This document shows positions 1 through 8,614 of a stretch of DNA of 64,000 nt, in pieces (positions within the stretch are counted from its first letter, which is position 1; each line of letters starts with the position of its first letter). The notes below the pieces were generated by a model, which worked only from the letters and a program-made list of their open reading frames with translations, was not told the DNA's origin and searched no databases. Both the position numbers and the translations under genes were made by a program. Source of the DNA: Vulcanisaeta sp. JCM 14467 (lineage in GTDB: Archaea > Thermoproteota > Thermoprotei > Thermoproteales > Thermocladiaceae); contig NZ_BBDM01000004.1 in assembly GCF_001316245.1 (NCBI RefSeq), positions 1 through 64,000 on the forward strand. The letters are read 5' to 3'.

Positions 1-1
1 A

Positions 2-934
2 CAGACGGTAATTACGAGGTTTATCAACATAACTAGGGAATTGAACAGCGCTGGACTATCTAATTTAACGCCGTACTTACTCAATCAGTACCTTCAGTGT
101 AGGTCTGAGCTAGTTAATGCCTTCAGTAGTGGTAATGTTACGTTAATAGGGCAGGTACTGAGTAAGTGCGAGACAAGGATTCACAATTATGAGAGGGAGA
201 CGTACTACGCAGTCTGGGCCATGAACTCGACCAGGAATTACTTATCATACATAAACTACACCATTTGGAACCTGGCGAAGCAGCATGGAATTGTTGGTAC
301 AGTACCCATGCTGTGCTACGTTAAACTTAACAGCAGTATAGTGGGTAATATAACCTCAATACTTAAGGCGATGCTTAACGGGACGATAACGCCGATGGAA
401 GCTCAAGCACTAATAAATGAATACTTAAACAGTATAATTAATTCTACACCATCACTAATCGCTGGCTGCCTAGGCATAGCACCAACACCACCACACACCT
501 ACATACCGATGATCAACTCAACAATCACGATGCCCAGCACCAGCGGTAAATTGTCAATAAGCGCTAATGGGAATGCTGAATTGATCATTAACATAACAAA
601 CCCAACCCAGGAAAACCTATACATAAGTGGGTTCAGCATTGGGGAATTAACATGCACGTTCTCAAGCAACATAGAGGTTCTCGCCAACTCCCAGGGAACC
701 CTAGAGCTGGGGTTAACAGCCAGTAATGGCGTAATCACTGGTGTGTCGAGTTTAAGTGGGTCGGGTAGTGTCGTGATTCCGCAGGGAACGACCGTGAACT
801 GTATTGGGCGTTCAATAATTACGTACATACCCACATTGAGTGGAAGGCTTTACCTAAGTAATGGTTTATGGATACCATTCTTCATAGTAATTAACGGTGG
901 AACAAACGCAATAAGCGGCTACGGCTGGTGGTAG
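2..934 (+). CDS. secreted or surface protein, 5' end outside window
   Basis: The reading frame is open to the left edge of the window, so the start and any signal peptide are missing. The visible part is about 310 residues, rich in Asn, Ser and Thr with many N-x-S/T sequons (for example NST, NIT, NGT), and ends in a glycine/tryptophan tail. The first half looks helical, the second like a beta-rich domain. This composition is typical of N-glycosylated extracytoplasmic proteins of Thermoproteales. I do not recognise a family. The first in-frame start inside the window (TTG at 41) is probably not the true start, since sense codons continue upstream of it. Confidence 0.6.
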   Translation, partial: QTVITRFINITRELNSAGLSNLTPYLLNQYLQCRSELVNAFSSGNVTLIGQVLSKCETRIHNYERETYYAVWAMNSTRNYLSYINYTIWNLAKQHGIVGTVPMLCYVKLNSSIVGNITSILKAMLNGTITPMEAQALINEYLNSIINSTPSLIAGCLGIAPTPPHTYIPMINSTITMPSTSGKLSISANGNAELIINITNPTQENLYISGFSIGELTCTFSSNIEVLANSQGTLELGLTASNGVITGVSSLSGSGSVVIPQGTTVNCIGRSIITYIPTLSGRLYLSNGLWIPFFIVINGGTNAISGYGWW

Positions 935-1010
935 GGATAAAGAGACACTTAAATACTCAGTCCCATTGATATGACCGGTTTATTCCTCTCGACATTAAAC
1001 AGCCTAGCTA

Positions 1011-1796
1011 TTAACGGGCACTTAGCCTAAATAGGAATAATACGTTATCAAGCCCCGGCTTCCTCTCCATAAAGGTCTCCAGGTTATCAAGGCCCTTGGA
1101 AATAACCAAGTCATAACCAGCCAATTCATTAACCACATCGCCGTACCAAAAGGCCGAGTAATTACCAGGTAATGCCCTAACCCTGAAATTCCTTGCTAAA
1201 CTAGCGACGTAGTCGTAGGTAACATCAACCTCATACGGCCTACTCCTCGCATACACCACGACATCGACACCCATTGAGGATAACTTCCTAATTAGGAGTA
1301 GGTCAAATTGAAACTCACCAGCATTATCAACGAGGTAAGCCACAGACCTCACATTACCAAGCCTACTCCTTAGGCTGGCTGGGTCCGTACCAAGCCAAAT
1401 CGGCTCCTCAAGTATCCTATCCACGAAATCCTCAACCCTAAAGTCATAACCCTCATGTATATCCACAGAGTTAGCCGAGGCTGCGAGTCTCACGTAATCA
1501 AGAACATCATCACCGAGCCTCAACCTACCAATCAACTCACTGGCAACTCTCTCGAGCATTGCCTTCTCATCAGCATGAGGATCGGCATTACCAATCATCC
1601 TCACCATGCTATTAAAGGACTCAATGAATACAGCAGCCCTACCGAGGGAAGCCAGGTCCATAACCGCCTTACCAAGGTCAGCGAAGACCCTAACATCACT
1701 AATGCCCAACCTCCTCAACTCGCTGAATCTCGACTCAAGGGCGCAGAGCAAACAATCACTAACACTAACGTACCGTGGACCACCCACGAGAATCAC
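1011..1796 (-). CDS. DUF89 family protein (ARMT1-like metal-dependent phosphatase)
   Basis: A 261-residue protein with DUF89 features: an N-terminal Cys pair (CLLC, residues 17-20), a central DNAGEFQFD acidic motif near residue 157 that in the family helps bind the divalent metal, and a late SKGLDNLE segment matching the conserved K-G-x-x-N-x-E element. DUF89 proteins are metal-dependent phosphatases thought to destroy damaged or phosphorylated metabolites; the substrate here is unknown. Its ATG overlaps the end of the upstream sulfite-oxidase-like gene by 4 bases, so the two are almost certainly co-transcribed. Family call is firm, function is inferred from the family. Confidence 0.75.
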   Translation of the reverse strand: MILVGGPRYVSVSDCLLCALESRFSELRRLGISDVRVFADLGKAVMDLASLGRAAVFIESFNSMVRMIGNADPHADEKAMLERVASELIGRLRLGDDVLDYVRLAASANSVDIHEGYDFRVEDFVDRILEEPIWLGTDPASLRSRLGNVRSVAYLVDNAGEFQFDLLLIRKLSSMGVDVVVYARSRPYEVDVTYDYVASLARNFRVRALPGNYSAFWYGDVVNELAGYDLVISKGLDNLETFMERKPGLDNVLFLFRLSAR

Positions 1797-2455
1797 CTCA
1801 ACACCCTAACCCTCCTTCTCATGGTCGCTGGGCCCGTGCGAAACCTCTCCTCAAGCCATGGATCACCATTCTCATGATAACCAAGCAACTCCCAATAGCC
1901 GGGCTCATCCTCATCCATAATTACCAACTCATTAACGTACTTCGCGGACTTCCAACCGTAGCGAGACGGCACCACGAGCCTCAGTGGAAAGCCATGTTCC
2001 CTGGGCAGTACCTTACCGTTCATTGCGTAGGCTATTATCGTGGTCTCCTCAAGCAGGGCACTTAGCGGTAAGTTCGTGGTATACCCATCAGCTCCAACGG
2101 CCATTACATAACCACCCCTCGGCTTAGCCATGTCCATTATATACCTAGTCGGCACCCCTCTCCAGGTCACGTTCAATACCGACCAGCCCGTGACGCAGTG
2201 GAAGTCAGTGGTTAGGTCTATGCAGGGTGCCTTAGTGATTAGGTCGATATATGGGATCTCGACCCTATTCTCAACGAGTCCCGTAACCTTCAACTTATAG
2301 TTAAGTAGGTCGATATTCTCGGGAGGATCATAGACGTCGTAGATTATGAACTTGGGGATGACCCTCTGGTTGGGTGGTAATTCGCGTTTGTAGACCAACT
2401 TATTGCAGGGTCTGGTCAATGCCTCCTTAAGGGCTTCCTCAACGGTATTAAGCAC
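1793..2455 (-). CDS. sulfite oxidase-like molybdopterin oxidoreductase
   Basis: A 220-residue protein with the sulfite oxidase / MsrP (YedY) molybdopterin fold. The DFHCVTGWS motif supplies the Cys (about residue 87) that ligates molybdenum, followed by VTWRGVPTRYIMD and a GHGFPLRLVVP-like segment (EHGFPLRLVVPSRYGWK) typical of the family. No twin-arginine signal or haem domain is visible, so it may be cytosolic or membrane-associated through a partner. The start is GTG at 2455, with a TATA-like CTTAATTAGG on the minus strand about 25 bases upstream. It heads a two-gene unit with the DUF89 gene. Substrate cannot be told from sequence. Confidence 0.8.
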   Translation of the reverse strand: MLNTVEEALKEALTRPCNKLVYKRELPPNQRVIPKFIIYDVYDPPENIDLLNYKLKVTGLVENRVEIPYIDLITKAPCIDLTTDFHCVTGWSVLNVTWRGVPTRYIMDMAKPRGGYVMAVGADGYTTNLPLSALLEETTIIAYAMNGKVLPREHGFPLRLVVPSRYGWKSAKYVNELVIMDEDEPGYWELLGYHENGDPWLEERFRTGPATMRRRVRVLR

Positions 2456-2554
2456 GACTAATACATAGGGGCATTCCTAATTAAGGTTTGGGCATGGCCC
2501 ATTGAAATTAACACGCTAATGGGGTAGTTAGGATTAAATACCTTAATACGTACC

Positions 2555-3243
2555 TTGCCTACCGTGGGTTTCGTAGACCTATTGATAAACCTATTTAATT
2601 ATATCGGGATAATAGCCTTCGCAGCCTCAGGCGCCTTCAAGGCCTATGAGAAGAACCTAGACATCCTCGGCGGGATAGTCCTAGGCTCCTCCGTAGCCCT
2701 GGCAGGAGGTGTGATTAGGGACGTGCTTGTCGGAGTATTCCCACCCGTGAACATAGCATACCTGCCATACCCAATCACCGCCGCACTCGCCTCACTGGCG
2801 GCCTACGTATTCTACCCATGCATATCCAGGTATAGAAACGCCCTAATGTACGCAGACGCCATTGGCTGGGGACCTTCGCGGCAATTGGGGCCGAGGTAGC
2901 TGTTGAGCATCACCTAAATGTGCTGGGCGTGATGCTCCTGGCAGCCGTCACAGCGGCGGGCGGCGGCGTGGTTAGGGATGTCCTGGCCAATGAGGTGCCC
3001 ATAATATTTAGACAGGACATCTACGCAACCCTGGCAGCGGTGGGTGGCCTGATATACCTAGCATTCAACTCACTACTCGGTAGTGAGGTCGCAATCCTCA
3101 CCACGGCAATAACGATAATAGTCATTAGGTTCATAATAATAATGAGGGGCCTCGACAAGTCATACCTAACAATACGCCTAACCCACGGATTACACGGCGA
3201 GGCGAGAAGTAGGGAGCAGGACATCAATCCTCATACACACTAA
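2555..3243 (+). CDS. TRIC / UPF0126 family membrane protein, frameshifted
   Basis: Two reading frames together make one UPF0126 (trimeric intracellular cation channel-like) protein of about 225 residues. The family is built from two similar halves, each with a GGGxxRDxL element: here AGGVIRDVLVG in the first half and GGGVVRDVLAN in the second, in hydrophobic surroundings giving about seven membrane helices. The frame breaks near 2872-2877: after DAIG the continuation TFAAIGAEVAVEHH is found one frame over, so a single base appears to be missing. The start is TTG at 2555 or the GTG at 2564, preceded by a TATA-like TTAAATACC. Likely an ion channel or small-solute transporter. Confidence 0.75.
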
Positions 3244-3388
3244 TGCCCAACTCACGGGCAGAATTCACGAGCCTCCTTATACGGCTCCACGACTTATCCC
3301 TAACAATCACGACGTTACCCACAGTCTCCACCGAGAGGCCGAGCCTATTAATCAATTGCTTGAGCAATTCGTAGGTTTCCAGATCCAT
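3224..3388 (-). CDS. small conserved-looking hypothetical protein
   Basis: A 54-residue protein if it starts at the ATG at 3388; the open frame extends further upstream to 3493 but there it overlaps the end of rfcL. It is charged with alternating helix and strand (LETYELLKQLINRLGLSVE, then GNVVIVRDKSW), like the small DNA- or RNA-associated proteins of Thermoproteales. It sits directly after rfcL on the same strand and probably shares its transcript. No family recognised. Its 3' end overlaps the convergent TRIC-like gene by 20 bases. Confidence 0.4.
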   Translation of the reverse strand: MDLETYELLKQLINRLGLSVETVGNVVIVRDKSWSRIRRLVNSARELGISVYED

Positions 3389-3401
3389 GGTAACTACGTA
3401 A

Positions 3402-4709
3402 TTACCCCCTGGATCTCTTCGACGACCTACGTTGAGCCCCCTCACCCTCACCACTGGCTCCCACCCCCTCGATACCCAACGCCTTCTCAACACTCTCCAG
3501 GGAGTAGCCCATGACCTTCATCAACCGCTCAAGTAATTTCTTCTTGAATACGTCGCTCGTAGCCATCAACCTTAGTAGCGGCATGTAGTAGAGCGAAACC
3601 TCGGAGCTACTCACGTGGAGCTCGACCTTAAGCCTATTGATCAGCGCATCCCTAATCTGCCTAACCTCCTTGGTACTCGCCAACAACCTAATCCTCTCAG
3701 GGAATGAGAGCCTAACGAACCTGGCAAGCCCAGGCTTATTACGCACCAACGCAACGCCCGCGGTCATTAACTCAAGCATGTAAGGCATCAACTCCCACTC
3801 CTGGGTCTTAACAATCCTACCCCTAACCACGTCGGATAGGGATAGGTTATCGAGAGCATCACTAACGGCCTCAGGGGACTTCGCATACACCGTGGGTATA
3901 TTGTCCAGGGCCCATGGGTAATAACTCTCCCAGTCGAAACTCGGTAGGAAGGTTACGGACCTAGCATCCTCAAACCTCCTCGCATGGAACACCCTATCAA
4001 GGACCTTGAACATGTCGAATTGGTGGGCCCTCTCCGTAACCGCAACATCATCCCTGGTAAGGACCCTCTTACCCTCCGCAGCAGCCTGAAGGTCATTAAT
4101 CGCAGCCCTAACATCACCGCCCGATGCCTCGGCAATGAGCTTCAGAGCATCCTCCTCACACTTAATGCCCTCGGCATTGCAAATCCTCCTCAGTATAGTC
4201 ATTATGTCACCCTCACTCAACGGCTTAAGCTGAATGACCTCAGCCTCATCCCTCAACTCCCTAAACTTCGGGTCCCAGGGATTGTTAGCCGTCATTATGA
4301 TGGGCCAGGTGGACTCCCTAATCAACTCCACAATGGCAGCCAAGCCACCGCGATCCTCCCTAACATTAAGCCCATCAACCTCATCAAAGAGTATGATCCT
4401 ACCCCTAAAACCAAACAACGAACCCATCCTCATGGAACCACCAATGACCTGCCTAATCCTCTCACCAGTCCTAACATCACTGGCATTCAACTCAAGAACC
4501 TCATAACCCCTCTCATTAGCCAGGGCATAGGCAAGCGTCGTCTTACCAACACCAGGAGGACCAGCAAGCAACACAGCCTTCTTACCAGGCCTACCCTTCT
4601 CCCAAGCATTAATCCAATCAAGCAAAGCCCTCTTAGCCTCCTCCTGATCAACAACATCATTAAGCCTCCTAGGCCTATACTTCTCAACCCAAGGCACTCT
4701 ACTAGACAT
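3402..4709 (-). CDS. rfcL: replication factor C large subunit (clamp loader)
   Basis: A 435-residue archaeal RfcL, the large subunit of the ATP-driven clamp loader that places PCNA on primed DNA. The N-terminus has the RFC box (PWVEKYRPRRLNDVVDQ), the Walker A AGPPGVGKTT, Walker B LFDEVDG, and the ELNASD sensor region; a lid and collar domain follow. The C-terminal tail is short and basic (RRSSKRSRG) and has no clear PIP-like end. I start it at the ATG at 4709, since upstream codons (to 4778) are unlike RFC and a minus-strand TATA-like GTTTATTTAG lies about 28 bases before this ATG. The small subunit rfcS is encoded about 12 kb away at 16.5 kb rather than next door. Confidence 0.93.
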   Translation of the reverse strand: MSSRVPWVEKYRPRRLNDVVDQEEAKRALLDWINAWEKGRPGKKAVLLAGPPGVGKTTLAYALANERGYEVLELNASDVRTGERIRQVIGGSMRMGSLFGFRGRIILFDEVDGLNVREDRGGLAAIVELIRESTWPIIMTANNPWDPKFRELRDEAEVIQLKPLSEGDIMTILRRICNAEGIKCEEDALKLIAEASGGDVRAAINDLQAAAEGKRVLTRDDVAVTERAHQFDMFKVLDRVFHARRFEDARSVTFLPSFDWESYYPWALDNIPTVYAKSPEAVSDALDNLSLSDVVRGRIVKTQEWELMPYMLELMTAGVALVRNKPGLARFVRLSFPERIRLLASTKEVRQIRDALINRLKVELHVSSSEVSLYYMPLLRLMATSDVFKKKLLERLMKVMGYSLESVEKALGIEGVGASGEGEGAQRRSSKRSRG

Positions 4710-4732
4710 TACAGAAAAACAAGGGCAAGTAA

Positions 4733-4743
4733 CTAAATAAACG
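4733..4743 (-). promoter_or_regulatory. TATA box of rfcL
   Basis: Minus-strand GTTTATTTAG about 26-30 bases upstream of the rfcL ATG, the spacing expected for a leaderless archaeal transcript. It lies between rfcL and the distal end of the CRISPR array. Confidence 0.5.
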
Positions 4744-4816
4744 TTTCCAAACAAAAACAAAGTACTACAACAAATCAACTAAGCCAAGAATACGATAATT
4801 CAATCCACCACGAAGA

Positions 4817-5858
4817 ATTTTAGTTTCTTATTGTTGTTACTGGATGAATGAGCCACTACTGACCTCGCTAATCACTATTTTAGTTTCTTATTGTTGTTAC
4901 TTGATGCCTAATGTTGGGCCTTGGACTGAGTACAATTTTAGTTTCTTATTGTTGTTACGTAATAATAAGTCAGCCACGTCATATAGGTCAATAATTTTAG
5001 TTTCTTATTGTTGTTACATCTTGATTGGCATAGCCCTACTCACGGTATTTGTGTATTTTAGTTTCTTATTGTTGTTACCTGCAGGCTCGTGTAGTTAGTC
5101 TTCAACGCCTGGTACTATTTTAGTTTCTTATTGTTGTTACCCCTATTGGGACGAACGTGTATGTGAGACGACGATAGATTTTAGTTTCTTATTGTTGTTA
5201 CTCTGTTCCTGTTGCTGCTGAACAAGGGTTATCGCTGGATTTTAGTTTCTTATTGTTGTTACACCTAAGCAAGATGGCTGTGGTGAGGCTACACATCCAT
5301 TTTAGTTTCTTATTGTTGTTACCGGCAACATCGCGGTCTACCCAACCACAGGCGTAGGATTTTAGTTTCTTATTGTTGTTACAGCTTTATCCTTCGTGTA
5401 GACCACGAATCTGGATTAATATTTTAGTTTCTTATTGTTGTTACAGAAACTATGTCATTCAACGGCTCCAACTCTTTCGAATTTTAGTTTCTTATTGTTG
5501 TTACCGCCTTTCCTAATCTGCTCTCTGAGGGCCATGTAAATTTTAGTTTCTTATTGTTGTTACACGATAGACCAAGCCCACGATAATCATAGGCCTAATT
5601 TTAGTTTCTTATTGTTGTTACAATTCCCTCAAGGTCGTCATGCTAAATCACCCATATTTTAGTTTCTTATTGTTGTTACAATGATGCACTTGGTAGTGGT
5701 GTAATTGAGAAATATTTTAGTTTCTTATTGTTGTTACATACGTAATGAGTAATCAGACAAACACGGAGATTATTATTTTAGTTTCTTATTGTTGTTACCT
5801 TGACCAAGTACTATGGGGAACAATACTTGATTGGATTTTAGTTTCTTATTGTTGTTAC
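4817..5858 (-). CRISPR. CRISPR array, 18 repeats and 17 spacers
   Basis: Eighteen identical 24-base repeats (plus-strand form starts ATTTTAGTTTC and ends TTGTTGTTAC) alternate with 17 spacers of 34-38 bases. Repeat starts: 4817, 4877, 4935, 4994, 5055, 5117, 5178, 5239, 5299, 5359, 5421, 5481, 5540, 5598, 5656, 5714, 5775, 5835. I assign transcription to the minus strand: that form ends in GAAACTAAAAT, comparable to the GAAA(C/G)-type 3' handle of crenarchaeal repeats, and a minus-strand TATA box lies about 45 bases before the first repeat at the high-coordinate end. The leader end is therefore at 5858 and the oldest spacers lie near 4841. No degenerate terminal repeat is seen. The array adjoins a type I-D cas operon. 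Confidence 0.98.
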
Positions 5859-5898
5859 TGGATCGTGGCTGTTCGCCGCACCTACGCCCCACTCAACG

Positions 5899-5908
5899 AT
5901 TTATAAGC
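5899..5908 (-). promoter_or_regulatory. promoter of the CRISPR array (leader)
   Basis: Minus-strand GCTTATAAAT is a good archaeal TATA box. A start about 25 bases downstream would fall near 5875, 17 bases before the first repeat. This fixes the array direction. The leader ends in ATCCA directly before the first repeat, as it does in the satellite array at 15.9 kb. Confidence 0.65.
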
Positions 5909-5941
5909 ATTTCTGGGCATTAAATATCGTAGAAACTCCAT

Positions 5942-6012
5942 AACTCATTTAACGGCGGATTTACGAGAAGCAGAATGATGGGTCGAAAACGAGGAAGTAA
6001 ACTCATTTAACG
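5942..6012. repeat. pair of 13-bp direct repeats between array and cas2
   Basis: AACTCATTTAACG occurs at 5942-5954 and again at 6000-6012, 58 bases apart start to start, in the divergent promoter region between the array leader and cas2. The second copy ends about 24 bases before the cas2 TATA box. They may be binding sites for a regulator such as Csa3, or leader anchoring sequences; this is inference. Confidence 0.5.
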
Positions 6013-6035
6013 AGTAAGGGGTCGTGGAGGTAAGG

Positions 6036-6047
6036 AATTTATAGTTT
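6036..6047 (+). promoter_or_regulatory. TATA box of cas2-cas4
   Basis: AATTTATAGTTT lies 20-31 bases before the cas2 ATG at 6067, the spacing for a leaderless or nearly leaderless transcript. Confidence 0.55.
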
Positions 6048-6066
6048 ATTAAGTGGGTGTTGTTGC

Positions 6067-6357
6067 ATGTATGTTGTAGTTTCTTATGACATTTCTGATG
6101 AGAAGGTACGTGGAAAGGTTCGGCGATTATTACGGCGTTACGGTCTATCATTTATATCCAGATCAACCTATGCAGGAAGAATTTCTTGGAACAGGATCAA
6201 TTTCCTATCAGAGAAGATTAGTAGAATTATTGGAGAGGGAGATATCGTGGCTTTCATACCAGTCCAGAACGTTGACTTTGAAAGAACACTTATCGTCACC
6301 AAAAATAAGGTATCGGGATACGAGGTACAGGTTGTCTTTGCCGGCGAGGATATTTGA
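6067..6357 (+). CDS. cas2: CRISPR-associated endonuclease Cas2
   Basis: A 96-residue Cas2 with the ferredoxin-like fold: MYVVVSYDISDEK supplies the first strand and the conserved Asp (D9), followed by RRLLRRYGLSFISRSTYAGRIS and a terminal YEVQVVFAGED strand. Cas2 is the structural core of the Cas1-Cas2 integrase that inserts spacers at the leader end. It reads away from the array leader and overlaps cas4 by 20 bases. The reading frame is intact. The length is normal for the family. Confidence 0.92.
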   Translation: MYVVVSYDISDEKVRGKVRRLLRRYGLSFISRSTYAGRISWNRINFLSEKISRIIGEGDIVAFIPVQNVDFERTLIVTKNKVSGYEVQVVFAGEDI

Positions 6358-6832
6358 TGACTTACTGGTTTGTAGGTTACGGAGTAGATTTGCGATTGAG
6401 AGGGTTAAGGCTTTGGAGGATCCTAGGATGGAGTATGAGAGGAGGGAGGGTGATGTTAGGTTTGGCGAGAGGAGAAGGATGGAGCTTTACTTCTATGCAG
6501 GGGAGTGGGTTAGGATCGTGGGCATACCCGACGCAATAATTAATAACGTAGTTATTGAATTCACAATTACTAGGCAGAATATTAGGCACATCCTGGGTAG
6601 GGCCGTGATCTACGCATACATGTGCATGAGGGAGAATACGGGCTGTGCAACCCTGATAGTCCCTACGACGGGAGGTGGTGATGAGGTGGGCTACCTGGTA
6701 ATACCAAACTCCGGGTTTCTTGAGTACTTATCTAATGAGTTGGCTGAGGTATTGAAGGGCGAGGTTGAGGGGTTGAGGAATCCCTTCTGTAAATCCTGTC
6801 TCTACAGGAATGTATGTCCCTATGGTTTATAA
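6338..6832 (+). CDS. cas4: CRISPR-associated exonuclease Cas4
   Basis: About 164 residues starting at TTG 6338, inside the end of cas2; the same frame stays open further upstream but that part is the cas2 shadow. Cas4 features: an N-terminal Cys (LLVCRLRSRFAIERV), a RecB-like nuclease core including GIPDAIINNVVIEFTITRQN (Asp and Glu metal ligands, with FTITR replacing the usual E-x-K), and the C-terminal cluster CKSCLYRNVCPYGL that completes a 4Cys iron-sulfur site. It trims prespacers and helps PAM-correct integration. Its stop overlaps the convergent cas1 end by 13 bases. Confidence 0.85.
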   Translation: MPARIFDDLLVCRLRSRFAIERVKALEDPRMEYERREGDVRFGERRRMELYFYAGEWVRIVGIPDAIINNVVIEFTITRQNIRHILGRAVIYAYMCMRENTGCATLIVPTTGGGDEVGYLVIPNSGFLEYLSNELAEVLKGEVEGLRNPFCKSCLYRNVCPYGL

Positions 6833-7723
6833 ATGAATGGTTGAAAGTCGATGGACTCGACCACGAACTTCCTTAGGTCATTGGCCTTACTATAGATTTC
6901 TCCCCTCACTGTTCTCTTACCCTTCTTCTTATGCAGTATGGTGTATAGGTGCTTCGTTATTAATTCAAGCCCGTCCTTCCTGAGATAACCCTCGCTGTCC
7001 AGGGACAACTTACTTCTCCTTGACACTGCAATCACGGTATGAATGGCAACGGGCTTAAACATCTCCGAGAAGTCGTAAACAAGCGATGGCCTACCTGGCT
7101 GGTCCACGTGTAATAAGCCTGCGTAGGGGTCTAGTCCCGAGGCTATTAGAGCGTGTGTTGAGAGTGTGTATATTATTGCGTATGCGTAGTCCAACGCCCT
7201 ATTTATTGGGTCATCACCCTAGCTTCCTGCCTGGGAATTCCTTGGGCATGAATTTTCTCAATTCCTCCCACGCCATTTTACTGAGTTCAGCCTCCTCGAG
7301 TATTAACGACTTCCTATCCCTAGCCTTAAGCCTTACCTCGAATTCATTCACCACCACCTTATCTATGTAGGAGAAGTACTTAGCCACATTAAGTATGCCG
7401 CGGATTTTACCCTCAATGAACTTCCTCGCCAACAATAGCCTAGAATCCTCATCCAATGCGTAATACTTCCTCCTAATCTCACTTATCGTGTTTGTGAATG
7501 GCGTAACTAGAATAGTGTCTGTCCTCCTTCCATGAATTAAAATGGGTATGTTCAATGATGAGAGGAAGTTTATGACCTCTGAGGAGAGACTCACGTTATT
7601 CCCAACGATAATGAGTAGTTCTAGGTCTAGTGTAGATACTTGTCTCACCATATTATCGCCCCAATTAATAATCAAGTCGGAACCCTTCCTCCTAATGTTG
7701 GCGTTCTTAACAATCAGTATCAT
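6820..7723 (-). CDS. cas1: CRISPR-associated integrase Cas1, frameshifted
   Basis: Two overlapping frames combine into a Cas1 of about 300 residues. The N-terminal piece (from ATG 7723) holds the beta-rich domain and the region LILEEAELSKMAW, where the second Glu aligns with the catalytic Glu of the family; the C-terminal piece has DYAYAIIYTLSTHALIASGLDPYAGLLHVDQ with the catalytic His, and LVYDFSEMFKP with the catalytic Asp. The break is at about 7220: after PGRKLG the continuation DDPINRALDYAY appears one frame over, explained by one extra base in a G/C run. All active-site residues are present, so I read it as a sequencing error in a working gene. It is the last gene of the csa3-cas6-cas1 arm, with a TATA-like TTTAAATAAG in the gap before it. 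Confidence 0.88.
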
Positions 7724-7768
7724 AGGATTATCAGTAAATTATCAGTTTAAATTATTCTTATTTAAAGT

Positions 7769-8610
7769 TTATCCAAACTTTATTTTTACAAAACCAAAAC
7801 CCGCCGCCCTACCTGACCCTACGCCCATCTCCATGGCATCCCTTAGTATTTCTCTAATAGCCCTCTTAGCCCTCTCGGGCGTGTTTCTCCGCAGGAAGTA
7901 CTTTGCATAACCTATGACCCCAGGTAACCATTTCCCATCATAGTAGTACCAGGTCTTGGTCACAGTATTGAGGATGGTGTGCGACTCCACGAGTGCGTAG
8001 GAAAGCCTGATTATGTTTCTGACGTACTCATCCTTAAATATGTCGTAAACATTTACTGAAAAGACCACGGCCGGGTGCGGTATGAACCTCCTGGCCTTAT
8101 CACGACTTTCGGCTAGGGATATCTTAGCGAATGGGTCAACAAAGAGGGCTGGGGTTATGAAGTAAACCCTAACACTATTAAAGTCCTCTGGGGCTGTGGT
8201 ATCGATTCTCTCATACTCAATGAGCTTAACCTTAACCCTGGAGGACCCGTAATCAAACTCTAAACCACTGGTTAATCTCGAGACTGCTAGGGCAATCTGT
8301 AACTCCAGGGGTTCCCTATAACCAATGTACACGTTATAGCGCCGCCAACACTTATTGGCTTAGGCTCCTGCCTAGGCCTTCCTGAACTCTCGCCAAACCT
8401 AGTAATGATTATCCTGGGGTAGACTGGCTTTTCATCACCTTCATTAAGTAGTGGCGTGATCCTAATGGGCTTGGGCGTTGGTTGATCCTTACCTTCAAAA
8501 ATGCTCTGTAGCTCCGGGTTGGCATTCATTAATATGGTTTTCACGAACTTCCCGGTGAAGTCCTTGGTCACGAAGTGCGAGACGTAGATTTTTAGTTTAA
8601 TTAGCGGCAC
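7769..8610 (-). CDS. cas6: CRISPR RNA endonuclease Cas6, frameshifted
   Basis: Two frames give about 280 residues. The C-terminal piece ends in MGVGSGRAAGFGFVKIKFG, the glycine-rich signature of Cas6 near its C-terminus, and the N-terminal piece begins MPLIKLKIYVSHFVTKDFTGKFVKTILM, the usual first ferredoxin-like strand and helix. The frame changes near 8320-8330 (TCTLVIG then YREPLELQIALAVSRL). Cas6 cuts the pre-crRNA at the base of the repeat to release crRNAs. It starts 4 bases after csa3 stops, so they are one operon. The catalytic residue is not obvious from sequence, as is common in Cas6. Confidence 0.85.
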
Positions 8611-8614
8611 TTAA

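Noticed and set aside
3984-4736. 250-residue plus-strand frame opposite rfcL
   Set aside because: Antisense shadow: unusual Pro/Asn/Thr composition and perfect overlap with the well-supported rfcL.
4844-5098. Plus-strand frame of 84 residues with repeated VSYCCY and FSFLLLL segments
   Set aside because: It is translation through CRISPR repeats and spacers, not a gene.
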